Positions 1 to 7,171 of a DNA stretch of 64,000 nucleotides are shown piece after piece (the first letter of the stretch is position 1; the number at the start of each line of letters is the position of its first letter). This DNA is from Mycolicibacterium sp. MU0053. GTDB lineage: Bacteria > Actinomycetota > Actinomycetes > Mycobacteriales > Mycobacteriaceae. A program made the translations under genes and the position numbers. The stretch covers positions 558,001-622,000 of the forward strand of contig NZ_OY726397.1 of assembly GCF_963378095.1 (NCBI RefSeq), given 5' to 3'. The notes under the pieces are model-generated. The model was not told the origin of the DNA, did no database searches, and saw nothing but the letters and a program-made list of their open reading frames with translations.

Positions 1-170
1 GGGTTGCCCCACGCGCCGTAGTCGAATTCAGCCTCATGGTCGGACTGGACCCAATGCGCCTGTAACGCTGTTACGTTGGCCCGGTAGCCGTCGTACCGCG
101 CCCGCTGGTCCGGGGTACTCGCGCCCGTTGTTCAGGCCTATCGACAGCAGACATAGAAGGAGAACGACGG
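1..170. other. Left edge, possible partial coding sequence
   Basis: No complete gene fits here. On the plus strand a frame open from base 3 ends at a TAA at 63-65 and could be the last 20 codons of a gene entering from the left. On the minus strand about 40 codons with high third-position GC are open from the edge to about base 130, but that frame meets a stop with no ATG, GTG or TTG start in it, so it would be a broken or shadow frame. Neither reading gave a recognisable family. The last 20 bases carry the ribosome binding site (AGAAGGAG, 155-162) of the gene starting at 171. Confidence 0.3.
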
Positions 171-1355
171 ATGGCGAATTCGGATCTGCGCGACTGCCTC
201 GTCGACCGGGCCCGCAGCATGCGGGCTCTAGTCAGTGCGCAGGCAAGCGAGTCCGAGCGGTTGCGCACGATGGCACCGGCGATCGTCGACCAGATGTGGG
301 CCACCGGGCTGATGACGGCGCTGAACCCCGCGGCTGCCGGTGGATGCGAACCGTCCTTCGCCGAAATGATCGAGATGTGGATCGAAATGGCCTGGCAGGA
401 TGGTTCCTTCGGGTGGACGGGCATCGCGAACTTCCCCTCGTCGTTCGCCGCCGCGACATACCTTCCCGACGAGGGTTTCGCCGAGGTCTTCACCGACAAC
501 GACAATCGGGTCACTACGGGTGGTCAGTTCGCGCCGAACGGTCAGGGCGTTGTCGTCGACGGTGGATACCGGATCACCGGCGCGTGGAACTTCGGGTCGG
601 GCACCGGGCACGCGCATTATGTGGCGGCCGGCTTCATCCCGATGGAGGACGGCCAGCCACGGATGCTCAGCGACGGTGTCCCCGCACTGATGGTCGCCTA
701 CGTCCCGCGCGACGAGATCACCTTCACCGACGGCTGGCATGTCCAGGGACTCAAAGGAACCGGCTCCTACGACTACAACGTGCAGGACCTGTTCGTGCCC
801 GGATACCGGGCCATCGAGTTGTTCAGCCGGGAGCCCCGGCGGGGGGCTTCGCCCGCCGGCCGGATGGGGATGATGTCGGTCACCGCGGCCGGCCACGCAG
901 CGTGGGCACTCGGGGTTGCCAAGAGCATGCTCGACGACGTTCAGGAGTTGGCCGCCACGAAATACCGGATGAGCGATGTGGGGGAGTCATTGGCCAGTCG
1001 CGCGACCTTCCAGACGAGCCTTGCCCACCACGTCGCGATGTGGCGGGCGGCGCGGCTTTTGGTGCTCGACGCGTTCGCCACGGTCGAAACCGGTGTCGCC
1101 GACGGTGTTGCCCTCACCCCGACAATGCGCGCGGACATGCGCGCGGCGGCGGTGTATGCCACCCATGCGGCCCGGGAATGTGCGCAGTGGGCCCACCTGG
1201 CGGCGGGCACGACCTCGATTCGGGAGGGTACCCGGCTGGAGCGGGCATTTCGCGACATGTATACCGGTACCCAGCACGCGTTCATCAGCGAGAAGGTCGC
1301 CATCGACGCCGCACAGGTGTGGCTGGGTATCGTCGATGACCAATTTGCGCTGTGA
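171..1355 (+). CDS. Acyl-CoA dehydrogenase / group D flavin monooxygenase-like protein
   Basis: 394 residues, the usual length for the acyl-CoA dehydrogenase fold. The N-terminal third is helical, the middle has the beta-domain pattern (GYRITGAWNFGSG near 128-140), and the C-terminal part ends with RDMYTGTQHAF near residue 362. That last motif resembles HsaA/DszC-type flavin-dependent monooxygenases (Acyl-CoA_dh_2 domain) more than classical FadE, and the usual catalytic YEGTSEIQ segment is absent. It may therefore oxidise an aromatic or acyl substrate using reduced flavin from a separate reductase, which is not seen nearby. The ATG at 171 was chosen because AGAAGGAG lies 8 bp upstream. An IS element begins 57 bp after its stop, so it stands alone. 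The family call is firm; the reaction is inferred. Confidence 0.75.
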   Translation: MANSDLRDCLVDRARSMRALVSAQASESERLRTMAPAIVDQMWATGLMTALNPAAAGGCEPSFAEMIEMWIEMAWQDGSFGWTGIANFPSSFAAATYLPDEGFAEVFTDNDNRVTTGGQFAPNGQGVVVDGGYRITGAWNFGSGTGHAHYVAAGFIPMEDGQPRMLSDGVPALMVAYVPRDEITFTDGWHVQGLKGTGSYDYNVQDLFVPGYRAIELFSREPRRGASPAGRMGMMSVTAAGHAAWALGVAKSMLDDVQELAATKYRMSDVGESLASRATFQTSLAHHVAMWRAARLLVLDAFATVETGVADGVALTPTMRADMRAAAVYATHAARECAQWAHLAAGTTSIREGTRLERAFRDMYTGTQHAFISEKVAIDAAQVWLGIVDDQFAL

Positions 1356-1412
1356 CGGTTGCTAAGGCCCCGACACAACCGTCATTCCTTCGAAGCGTGC
1401 CACCGAAAACCC

Positions 1413-1433
1413 CTAGGAGCGTGGGTCGGTAAC
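1413..1433 (+). repeat. Left terminal inverted repeat of the IS element
   Basis: Begins CTAGGAGCG and ends GGTCGGTAAC. It pairs with 3100-3120 with one mismatch (T against C at position 10). Confidence 0.85.
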
Positions 1434-1483
1434 ACGCCGGGTGGGGTGTCTGGGTTGGCGGCGGGTGTAGGGGATCATGGGGT

Positions 1484-2962
1484 GTGCCTGATGATCTCGA
1501 TGCCGAGGGTTTGTTCGAGGTAGATCCCGAACTGCGGGTGGATTCGCATTCTGTGGCGCCGAAGGCGCCGGTGGATAAGTCGTTTCGCCCGTTCAACCCG
1601 GATCAAGACTTGTTGTTGCCGCCATCGCTGGATGACTGGCTACCGGCCGAGCACCTGGTCCGGTTCATCGCCGATCTGGTCGATGAGCACTTGGACCTGT
1701 CCCGGATCCACGCCGCCTATACCGAGGTCCGCGGTGGGCCACCGTATGACCCGCGGCTGATGGTGCGGATCCTGCTGTATGGCTACACCACCGGGGTTCG
1801 TTCCTCGCGCAAGCTGGAAGCCGCCTGCACCGATGTGGTCGCGTTTCGGTGGCTGGCTGCAGGCAGCGCCCCGGACTATCGGGCGATCGCCCGGTTCCGC
1901 AAACGCCACCTCTCGGCGTTGGGACGCCTGTTCGTCCAAGCGTTGGCGTTGTGCCAGGCCGCCGGGATGGTCAGCCTGGGCCAGGTCGCACTCGATGGCA
2001 CGAAGGTGCGCGCCAATGCCTCCAAACGCAAAGCCATGAGCTACGTCCGGATGACCGAGAAGGAAAAGATCCTGGCCGCTGAGGTCTCAGCACTGCTGGC
2101 CGAGGCGCAGCGCATCGACACCGCCGAAGACAAGGCGTTCGGCAAAAATCGCCGCGGTGACGAACTACCGGCGGAGCTGGCGCGGCGCGAAACCCGGCTG
2201 GTCAAGATCCGGGAAGCCAAGGCCGCCCTGGAAGCCGAAGCCGCCCAAGCGGCACGGGAACGCGCTGAGCAGCGGGCCAAAGACCGCGGTGACGACGATG
2301 ACACCACCGCGGGCAAGGGTGCCGCGGCTGCGCAGGCCGCGACACCGAAACCGAAGGCGCAACGCAACTTCACCGACCCCGATTCCAAGATCATGCTCAC
2401 CAGCGACGGGGCATTCCACCAGTGCTACAACGCCGCGGCCGTCGTCGACGGTGATCATCAGGTGATCGTGGCCACCGAAGTGGGCACCAACGCCGCCGAC
2501 GTGAACACGCTGATGCCGATGACCGAACAAACCGTCACCAACACCGGCCAGATTCCTAGCCAAATGCTCGCCGATGCCGGCTACACCAGCACCGCCAACC
2601 TCGACGCCGCCGCCGGGTTCACCGAAGAACATGGCACCGAGTTCTTCATCGCCCCCGGCCGCCCCCGCCGCGATGACCCGCCACCGGTCGCCCCGCGGGG
2701 ACGCATCCCCGCCGAGGCCACCGCAAAACAGCGGATGGCCCGCAAGCTGGCCACCAAACGCGGACAGACCGTTTATGCCCGCCGCAAAGCGATCGTCGAA
2801 CCGGTCTTCGGCCAGATGAGCACCCTGCAGAACGCCAAACATCTGCTGCTGCGAGGACTCGACCAAGCCCGCGGAGAATGGCTGCTGCTAGCCGCCTGCC
2901 ACAACCTACGAAAACTGCACGGCCACATCGGAGTTACCGGACTGACCGCCCTACCGGCCTAA
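1484..2962 (+). CDS. IS1182-family DDE transposase
   Basis: 492 residues, full length for the family. The N-terminal DUF772-type domain is at about 45-125 (PYDPRLMVRILLYGY near 86). The DDE core follows: a first Asp in VALDGTKVRANAS (about 170), a second in MLADAGYTS (about 364) and the Glu in AIVEPVFGQM (about 446). Between the first two acids lies a charged, alanine-rich stretch of about 100 residues that is probably helical. The start used is GTG 1484; a second GTG at 1482 is out of frame. It is the only gene between the two terminal repeats, so it should be the sole protein mobilising this element. No frameshift or internal stop is present. Confidence 0.9.
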   Translation: MPDDLDAEGLFEVDPELRVDSHSVAPKAPVDKSFRPFNPDQDLLLPPSLDDWLPAEHLVRFIADLVDEHLDLSRIHAAYTEVRGGPPYDPRLMVRILLYGYTTGVRSSRKLEAACTDVVAFRWLAAGSAPDYRAIARFRKRHLSALGRLFVQALALCQAAGMVSLGQVALDGTKVRANASKRKAMSYVRMTEKEKILAAEVSALLAEAQRIDTAEDKAFGKNRRGDELPAELARRETRLVKIREAKAALEAEAAQAARERAEQRAKDRGDDDDTTAGKGAAAAQAATPKPKAQRNFTDPDSKIMLTSDGAFHQCYNAAAVVDGDHQVIVATEVGTNAADVNTLMPMTEQTVTNTGQIPSQMLADAGYTSTANLDAAAGFTEEHGTEFFIAPGRPRRDDPPPVAPRGRIPAEATAKQRMARKLATKRGQTVYARRKAIVEPVFGQMSTLQNAKHLLLRGLDQARGEWLLLAACHNLRKLHGHIGVTGLTALPA

Positions 2963-3099
2963 CAAGCCATCCGATGGGGCGTCTCAATTGCCAGCACCCG
3001 ACCCATCGGAGACCTCCACACCGAGCGGGCACCCGGATCACCCACATCACGTGAAATGCGATCGCTACCCACATTCGACACCCCGCACCCCCTCAAGGC

Positions 3100-3120
3100 G
3101 TTACCGACCCGCGCTCCTAG
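3100..3120 (-). repeat. Right terminal inverted repeat of the IS element
   Basis: Ends GCGCTCCTAG at 3120. It is the partner of 1413-1433, with 20 of 21 positions complementary. Confidence 0.85.
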
Positions 3121-3170
3121 CCGCGAACCGAACCGTTCGCCACTGCCCGCGGTGGGATGTCCAACGCGGA

Positions 3171-3304
3171 TCAAATCTTGGTGTAACCCTTGTCGGCCGG
3201 GGTCTGGGCGGCAGTGAGCACACCGGCGTTGGCCACGACAATATTTAGGCGGCTCCGGTCACAAAGGCCACCTTGCCGGCCAGCGTGGATTCGGGATGGC
3301 TCAT
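3171..3304 (-). pseudogene. Short-chain dehydrogenase remnant with internal deletion
   Basis: Reading from an ATG at 3304, with AAGGAG about 10 bp upstream, the sequence encodes MSHPESTLAGKVAFVTGAA and then hits TAA. This is a typical SDR N-terminus up to the cofactor glycine motif. In the next frame, overlapping the stop, it continues NIVVANAGVLTAAQTPADK, which is the NAG segment that normally lies about 70 residues further on, and it stops at 3171. The piece between is deleted and the rest of the enzyme is missing. The start resembles mycofactocin-coupled SDRs such as the intact one at 24730-25551. It lies 51 bp from the right end of the IS element, so IS activity may have contributed to its loss. 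It should not produce a working protein. Confidence 0.75.
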
Positions 3305-3383
3305 GCCGAGGGCTCCTTTGGCGGCGCCGTATGGACGATGATGTGCAGCGGTTTGGCGGTTGTTAGACGGGTCGCGAGGGCGT

Positions 3384-4001
3384 TCAGCCGGCCGGCCGCA
3401 GCAGCGCGACCAAAAATTCGGAGTCGTCGTCGAAGGGCCGCAGATCCCAGGTGGACAGCAGCAGATCGGGGACCAGGCCGGCGCCGGCAGCGTCGGCGAG
3501 GAACTGATCGAAGTCGTATTCGCGGCCGGCGCCGAAGCCGATCACCGCCCGGCCGTTGTCGGCCAGGTGGGCGCGCAGCTTGCCCAACACCGTTGTGCGG
3601 GTGCTCGGCGCGAGGAACGCCATCACATTGCCGGCCATCACGATGACCTCGAACGGTTCGGGGATGCCGCGCGCCGGCAGGTCGAGTTCGGCGAGGTCGC
3701 TGACGACGTAACGGGGGCCCGGATGGTCCTGCTCGGCGGCCTCGATCAGTGCGGGGTCGACGTCGACTCCCACCACGTCGTGACCGGCCGCGGACAGATA
3801 TCCGCTGAGCCGTCCGGGGCCGCAGCCCGCGTCGAGGATGCGGGCTCCGCGGGGAACCATCGCATCCACGAGGCGGGCCTCGCCGACCAGATCCTCGCCG
3901 GCGCGTGCCATGGCTCGGAAGCGCTCGATGTACCACTGTGAATGCCCGGGATCCGCCTCGACTTTTTGCATCCAGATGCTCTGCTCGACCATGTGGGCCA
4001 T
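3384..4001 (-). CDS. Class I SAM-dependent methyltransferase
   Basis: 205 residues with a standard Rossmann methyltransferase core. Motif I is ILDAGCGPGRLSGYL (residues about 54-68), an acidic strand-2 end follows (VVGVDVDPALIEAAE, about 76-90), then motif IV-like VIVMAGNVMAF (about 119-129). The N-terminal 45 residues are helical and may form the substrate lid. The substrate (small molecule, lipid or protein) cannot be predicted. The start is the ATG at 4001; an alternative Met lies three codons in. It runs in the same direction as the DoxX-like gene 36 bp upstream, so the two may be co-transcribed. Confidence 0.8.
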   Translation of the reverse strand: MAHMVEQSIWMQKVEADPGHSQWYIERFRAMARAGEDLVGEARLVDAMVPRGARILDAGCGPGRLSGYLSAAGHDVVGVDVDPALIEAAEQDHPGPRYVVSDLAELDLPARGIPEPFEVIVMAGNVMAFLAPSTRTTVLGKLRAHLADNGRAVIGFGAGREYDFDQFLADAAGAGLVPDLLLSTWDLRPFDDDSEFLVALLRPAG

Positions 4002-4037
4002 TGTCCCAGGTGAGGTCCGGGTTGCGGCGGCGTCGCG

Positions 4038-4421
4038 TCAGGTGAAGGGTTCGAGCGCAAAGCGACCCCAGGCCACGAAGGCGAACAGGCCGATGAAGAC
4101 CATATCGCCGACGAGGTAGCTCCACTCACTGCGGCGTAGGCGGGTCGTCGCGGCGCCGGCCATGAACAACGCCAGCCCGCACGCGGCCAACGGCACCAGA
4201 ACCGGGGCGATCCCCGTCCACGCCGGAAGCACCAGCCCGAGCGCGCCGATCGACTTGATCACGCCGATGGCCTTGAGATGTCCGGCGCCGAAGTCGTCGA
4301 CCCAGTGCTGGTTGGCGCCGAGCGCGCGGTATTTCTCTTTGGGCATGAGGATCAGCGCCGACCCGCCGGCCAGGAAGCCGACGGCCAGCAGCACGGCGAT
4401 GACCCATAGCGCGGTATTCAC
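4038..4421 (-). CDS. DoxX-like small membrane protein
   Basis: 127 residues with four predicted membrane helices (about 5-25, 48-66, 70-90 and 100-118), the layout of the DoxX/DUF4870-like family. The loop after helix 1 carries GANQHWVDDFGAGHLKAIG. DoxX proteins are linked to membrane redox or thiol stress functions, but the biochemical role here is not known. The gene is divergent from an ECF sigma factor, with only 82 bp between the starts, and that gap holds an inverted repeat. A small membrane oxidoreductase-type gene beside an ECF41/SigJ-type sigma factor is a recurrent pairing, so it is a plausible target of that factor. Confidence 0.7.
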   Translation of the reverse strand: MNTALWVIAVLLAVGFLAGGSALILMPKEKYRALGANQHWVDDFGAGHLKAIGVIKSIGALGLVLPAWTGIAPVLVPLAACGLALFMAGAATTRLRRSEWSYLVGDMVFIGLFAFVAWGRFALEPFT

Positions 4422-4460
4422 GAAAGCCTCCTTGTTTCGGTTACGTAAGCCCGGTCGGGC

Positions 4461-4478
4461 CCGTCATATTGGTGACGG
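4461..4478. promoter_or_regulatory. Inverted repeat in the DoxX/ECF divergent promoter
   Basis: CCGTCA-N6-TGACGG is a perfect 6-bp inverted repeat centred in the 82-bp gap between the divergent starts. It could be a regulator site, or overlapping sigma-factor promoter elements read in both directions, since CGTC is a common ECF -10 motif. The latter would let the neighbouring sigma factor control both genes. Confidence 0.4.
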
Positions 4479-4503
4479 ATACCGGACCGGAAAGGTAACC
4501 ACC

Positions 4504-5376
4504 ATGACGACCGACATTGATCTGGCGGCGGCGTTCGACGCCGAGCGGCAACGACTCACCGCGCTGGCCCACCGGATGCTCGGCTCGATGGCCGACGCCG
4601 AGGACGCGGTGCAGGAGGCCTGGCTGCGGCTGGCCCGGCAGGATCCGGACGCGATCGACAGCGTGCCCGGCTGGCTGACGACGGTCGTCGGCCGGGTGTG
4701 CATCGACGCGCTACGCACGCGGCGCTCGCGGTCCGAGACCGCGTACGACGAACACCTGCCGGACCCGATCGTCGCCGAGGACGACGGTGACCCGCAGGAG
4801 CGCGCCGCGCTGGCCGACTCGGTGGGCCTGGCGCTGTTGGTGGTGCTGGACTCGCTGAGTCCCGACGAGCGCCTGGCGTTCGTGCTCCATGACACGTTCG
4901 GCGTCCCGTTCGCGGAAATCGCCATGATTCTCGGCAAGACGCCGGATGCGACGAAGATGCTCGCCAGCCGGGCCCGCCGGAAGGTGCGCGGCACACCGCA
5001 GCCGGACCCGGATCGACGTCAGCAACGGCAGGTGGTCGACGCCTTTCTGGCGGCCGCGCGTGGCGGTGACTTCGAGGCGCTGTTGGAGTTGCTCGATCCG
5101 CAGATCACCTGGCGCACCTACACGCCGCACGGCGTCGTCGTGAAGCTCGGCGTGACCGACGTGCTGGCGGCCGCCGAACGCGGGGTGCGGGCGGCCGTGG
5201 TGGCGCGGCGCGTGCTGGTCAACGGTGCCCCGGGCATCTTGACCTGGAGTCGCAGCGGAAAGCCGCTGGGGTTGATGGCGTGCACGGTGCGCGACGGGAA
5301 GATCGTCGACGTCGTAGCGCTGCTGGATCCGGCGCGCCTGGCCGCGATGGATCTGCCGGCGCCGCCGCCGGCGTGA
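4504..5376 (+). CDS. ECF sigma factor with C-terminal SnoaL-like domain (ECF41/SigJ type)
   Basis: 290 residues. Region sigma-2 is at about 10-75 (LAHRMLGSMADAEDAVQEAW and the following helix) and sigma-4 at about 115-165 (RLAFVLHDTFGVPFAEIAMI then GKTPDATKMLASRARRKV). The last ~115 residues form a SnoaL/NTF2-like domain (VDAFLAAARGGDFEALLELL), characteristic of ECF41-type factors, in which this tail modulates activity in place of a separate anti-sigma factor. The start is the ATG at 4504, behind GGAAAGG; the same frame is open further upstream, but the family N-terminus begins here. It is transcribed away from the DoxX-like gene and is probably autoregulated. The signal is unknown. Confidence 0.85.
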   Translation: MTTDIDLAAAFDAERQRLTALAHRMLGSMADAEDAVQEAWLRLARQDPDAIDSVPGWLTTVVGRVCIDALRTRRSRSETAYDEHLPDPIVAEDDGDPQERAALADSVGLALLVVLDSLSPDERLAFVLHDTFGVPFAEIAMILGKTPDATKMLASRARRKVRGTPQPDPDRRQQRQVVDAFLAAARGGDFEALLELLDPQITWRTYTPHGVVVKLGVTDVLAAAERGVRAAVVARRVLVNGAPGILTWSRSGKPLGLMACTVRDGKIVDVVALLDPARLAAMDLPAPPPA

Positions 5377-5395
5377 CGTGCGCGGCGGCGGCTGG

Positions 5396-5470
5396 TGGAG
5401 CCCCCTGTCAGGATTGAACTGACGACCTTTCGCTTACAAGGCGAGTGCTCTACCACTGAGCTAAGGAGGC
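5396..5470 (-). tRNA. tRNA-Thr (anticodon TGT)
   Basis: Read on the minus strand the sequence folds into a standard cloverleaf. The acceptor is GCCTCCT with AGGGGGC, the D-stem GCTC/GAGC, the anticodon loop CTTGTAA gives anticodon TGT, and the T-arm is GTCAG-TTCAATC-CTGAC. The discriminator is T and a genomic CCA occupies 5396-5398. The outermost anticodon-stem pair (C-A) is mismatched. It decodes ACA and, with wobble, other threonine codons. Confidence 0.95.
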
Positions 5471-5536
5471 GGGCCGAAACCGGCGCCCAGCTTACTGCGC
5501 GGGGGTCCGGCGACGAAAAGCGCTCGCCCGGTCGGG

Positions 5537-6301
5537 TCAGTCCTCCGGCTCGATGATCCGCTGCGAGGTCACCGGGCGGGTCGAGGGCCGCCGGGTCCGC
5601 CCCGGAAACGGGATCCGGTCGGCGATGTTGCTCAGCGGGTTCACCACCTGGCTCAGCGTGATGACGGCCTCGCGCAGCGTTTCGATGGTCGGAGCCAGCG
5701 CCTCCAAGCCCGGGGCCAGCCGGTTCAGGGTGTCGGCGACGTCGGCCAACTGCTCGAGCGGGCCGTTGCGTGCGGTCAGCTTGTCGATCACGCCGCCTTC
5801 GGCCAGCAGCCGATCGGCCACCCCGTCGTCGGCCAGCAATCGCTCGACCAAGCCGTCCTCGGCCAGCAACCGCTCGACCAGCCCGTCCTCGTCGAGCAGT
5901 TGATCCACCAGGCCGCCGGGAGCCAGCGCGCGCTCCAGGCCGCCGCCCTCGGCGGTCAGCTTGTCCAGTAGGCCGTCCGGCGCGGTCAATCGGTCCACCA
6001 GGCCGCCCGGCCGCAGCAGCCGGTCGATCGCACCGCCGGGGGCGAGCGCGCGGGTCAGCGGCGCGTCCTCAGCCAGCAGGTCATCGGCGACCCGGGCCAT
6101 TCGATTCGCGCGGGCCACAGTGTCGTTGAAGCCCATCATGTAGGCCCTGGTGGAGGTCGAATCCGGTCCGCCGTCGTCGCCCAGGGAGCGCCTGGCCAGG
6201 CTCAGCGCGCCGCCGGCGACCTCGAGACCGGCCTCGGTGGCCATCAACCCGACCCGGACCGGGGCCGTGGCCAGGTCGACAATCGCTTTGCCGAGGTTCA
6301 T
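5537..6301 (-). CDS. Rv0756c-like protein with ten decapeptide repeats
   Basis: 254 residues, divergent from phoP, the position held by Rv0756c in M. tuberculosis. The first 30 residues (MNLGKAIVDLATAPVRVGLM) may be a short amphipathic or membrane-associated helix. Residues 81-180 (bases 5762-6061) are ten consecutive 10-residue units in exact phase with the rough consensus L-V-[DE]-[RK]-L-[LT]-A-[EP]-[GD]-G, for example LVERLLAEDG followed by LVERLLADDG. A helical segment (about 181-225) and a basic, proline-rich tail follow. The ATG at 6301 is the start; the frame is open further upstream but would run through the phoP promoter. The repeats suggest a regular helix-turn solenoid or coiled structure for binding. 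No catalytic motif is visible and the function is unknown. Confidence 0.8.
   Translation of the reverse strand: MNLGKAIVDLATAPVRVGLMATEAGLEVAGGALSLARRSLGDDGGPDSTSTRAYMMGFNDTVARANRMARVADDLLAEDAPLTRALAPGGAIDRLLRPGGLVDRLTAPDGLLDKLTAEGGGLERALAPGGLVDQLLDEDGLVERLLAEDGLVERLLADDGVADRLLAEGGVIDKLTARNGPLEQLADVADTLNRLAPGLEALAPTIETLREAVITLSQVVNPLSNIADRIPFPGRTRRPSTRPVTSQRIIEPED
5762..6061 (-). repeat. Ten tandem 30-bp coding repeats
   Basis: The segment encodes residues 81-180 of the protein above as ten 10-residue units without insertions. The DNA is visibly repetitive, with GTCCTCGGCCAGCAACCGCT-type blocks around 5835-5895. The copies near 5800-5900 are the most similar, which suggests recent duplication in the middle of the array. 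Confidence 0.85.
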
Positions 6302-6359
6302 GTTTGTCAGTGTATGGGCGCGTGCCGGCGGAAACCGGCGCTCGGCGGCGACAACAAAC

Positions 6360-6377
6360 TCACAGGAACTACACAGC
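6360..6377 (+). promoter_or_regulatory. PhoP-box-like direct repeat upstream of phoP
   Basis: TCACAGG-AACT-ACACAGC reads as two 7-bp direct repeats separated by 4 bp, each one base away from the known mycobacterial PhoP half-site TCACAGC. It ends 44 bp before the chosen phoP start. A third half-site in opposite orientation (GCTGTG) is at 6387-6392. The arrangement supports autoregulation of phoP and possible control of the divergent repeat-protein gene. Confidence 0.65.
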
Positions 6378-6421
6378 CGTCCCGCAGCTGTGGCGAAGGT
6401 AAACCGGAGGACATTGAACTG

Positions 6422-7144
6422 ATGGCAGCTCCCGGTGGTGCCGACACCAAGCCCGAGGCGCGGGTCCTGGTCGTCGACGACGAAACCAATATCGTTGACC
6501 TGCTCTCGGTGAGCCTGAAGTACCAGGGCTTCGAGGTGTTCACCGCGGCCAACGGACCCTCCGCGCTCGACAAGGCCCGCGAGGTCAAGCCCGATGCCGT
6601 CATTCTCGACGTGATGATGCCCGGCATGGACGGCTTCGGGGTGCTGCGCCGGTTGCGCGCCGACGGTATCGACGCCCCCGCGCTGTTTCTGACCGCGCGC
6701 GACACCCTGCAGGACAAGATCACCGGCTTGACGCTCGGCGGCGACGACTACGTCACCAAACCGTTCAGCCTCGAGGAGGTCGTGGCCCGGTTGCGGGTCA
6801 TCCTGCGTCGCACCCGCAAGAACGTCGAAGAGCAGCAACCGCCCTCGCGGCTGCGCTTCGCCGACATCGAACTCGACGAGGACACCCACGAGGTGTGGAA
6901 GGCCGGCGAACCGGTGTCGTTGTCGCCGACGGAGTTCACGCTGTTGCGCTACTTCGTCATCAACGCGGGCACCGTGCTGAGCAAGCCGAAGATCCTCGAC
7001 CATGTCTGGCGCTACGACTTCGGCGGTGACGTCAACGTCGTCGAGTCCTACGTCTCCTATCTGCGCCGCAAGATCGACACCGGCGAGACGCGCCTGCTGC
7101 ACACACTGCGCGGGGTGGGGTATGTGCTTCGCGAACCGCGCTGA
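6422..7144 (+). CDS. phoP: Two-component response regulator PhoP
   Basis: 240 residues, OmpR/PhoB subfamily. The receiver domain occupies about 13-130, with the acidic pair in VLVVDDETN, the phospho-acceptor Asp63 in VILDVMMPGMDGF, the Thr in FLTARD and the Lys in VTKPFS. A winged-helix DNA-binding domain follows (about 145-238; SLSPTEFTLLRYFVINAG, KILDHVWRYDFGGDVNVVES, HTLRGVGYVLRE). The protein is nearly identical to M. tuberculosis PhoP, which controls lipid, acid-stress and virulence-related genes. The ATG at 6422 is taken as the start, with GGAGG 14 bp upstream; the mature N-terminus in relatives differs by a few residues, so a nearby start is possible. phoR follows after 27 bp. Confidence 0.97.
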   Translation: MAAPGGADTKPEARVLVVDDETNIVDLLSVSLKYQGFEVFTAANGPSALDKAREVKPDAVILDVMMPGMDGFGVLRRLRADGIDAPALFLTARDTLQDKITGLTLGGDDYVTKPFSLEEVVARLRVILRRTRKNVEEQQPPSRLRFADIELDEDTHEVWKAGEPVSLSPTEFTLLRYFVINAGTVLSKPKILDHVWRYDFGGDVNVVESYVSYLRRKIDTGETRLLHTLRGVGYVLREPR

Positions 7145-7171
7145 GCGACGCTAGCGCCGCCGGGACGCACA

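Larger units (their letters stand above)
1413..3120. mobile_element. IS1182-family insertion sequence, complete
   Basis: A 1.7-kb element holding one transposase gene. Its ends are 21-bp inverted repeats (1413-1433 and 3100-3120) that match at 20 of 21 positions. The outermost four bases, CTAG, are self-complementary and occur at both ends. They may be the end of the inverted repeat or a 4-bp target duplication, in which case the element proper is 1417-3116. The transposase frame is intact, so the copy may still be active. It lies between the stop of the flanking dehydrogenase gene and a decayed SDR remnant, and interrupts no intact gene. Confidence 0.85.

Noticed and set aside
1..130. Minus-strand gene at the left edge
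   Set aside because: The composition looks coding, but the frame has an early stop and no start, so it is recorded only as unresolved edge sequence.
228..896. Long minus-strand frame opposite the first dehydrogenase gene
   Set aside because: It is a GC-driven shadow with Arg/Gly/His-rich composition and no family motif; the plus-strand frame has a full domain.
5837..5895. Possible CRISPR-like direct repeats
   Set aside because: The repetition is coding, in frame with the 10-residue units, with no spacers and no cas genes.
6302..7102. Extended N-terminus for the decapeptide-repeat protein
   Set aside because: It would run antisense through phoP and its promoter; the recognisable protein begins at the ATG at 6301.
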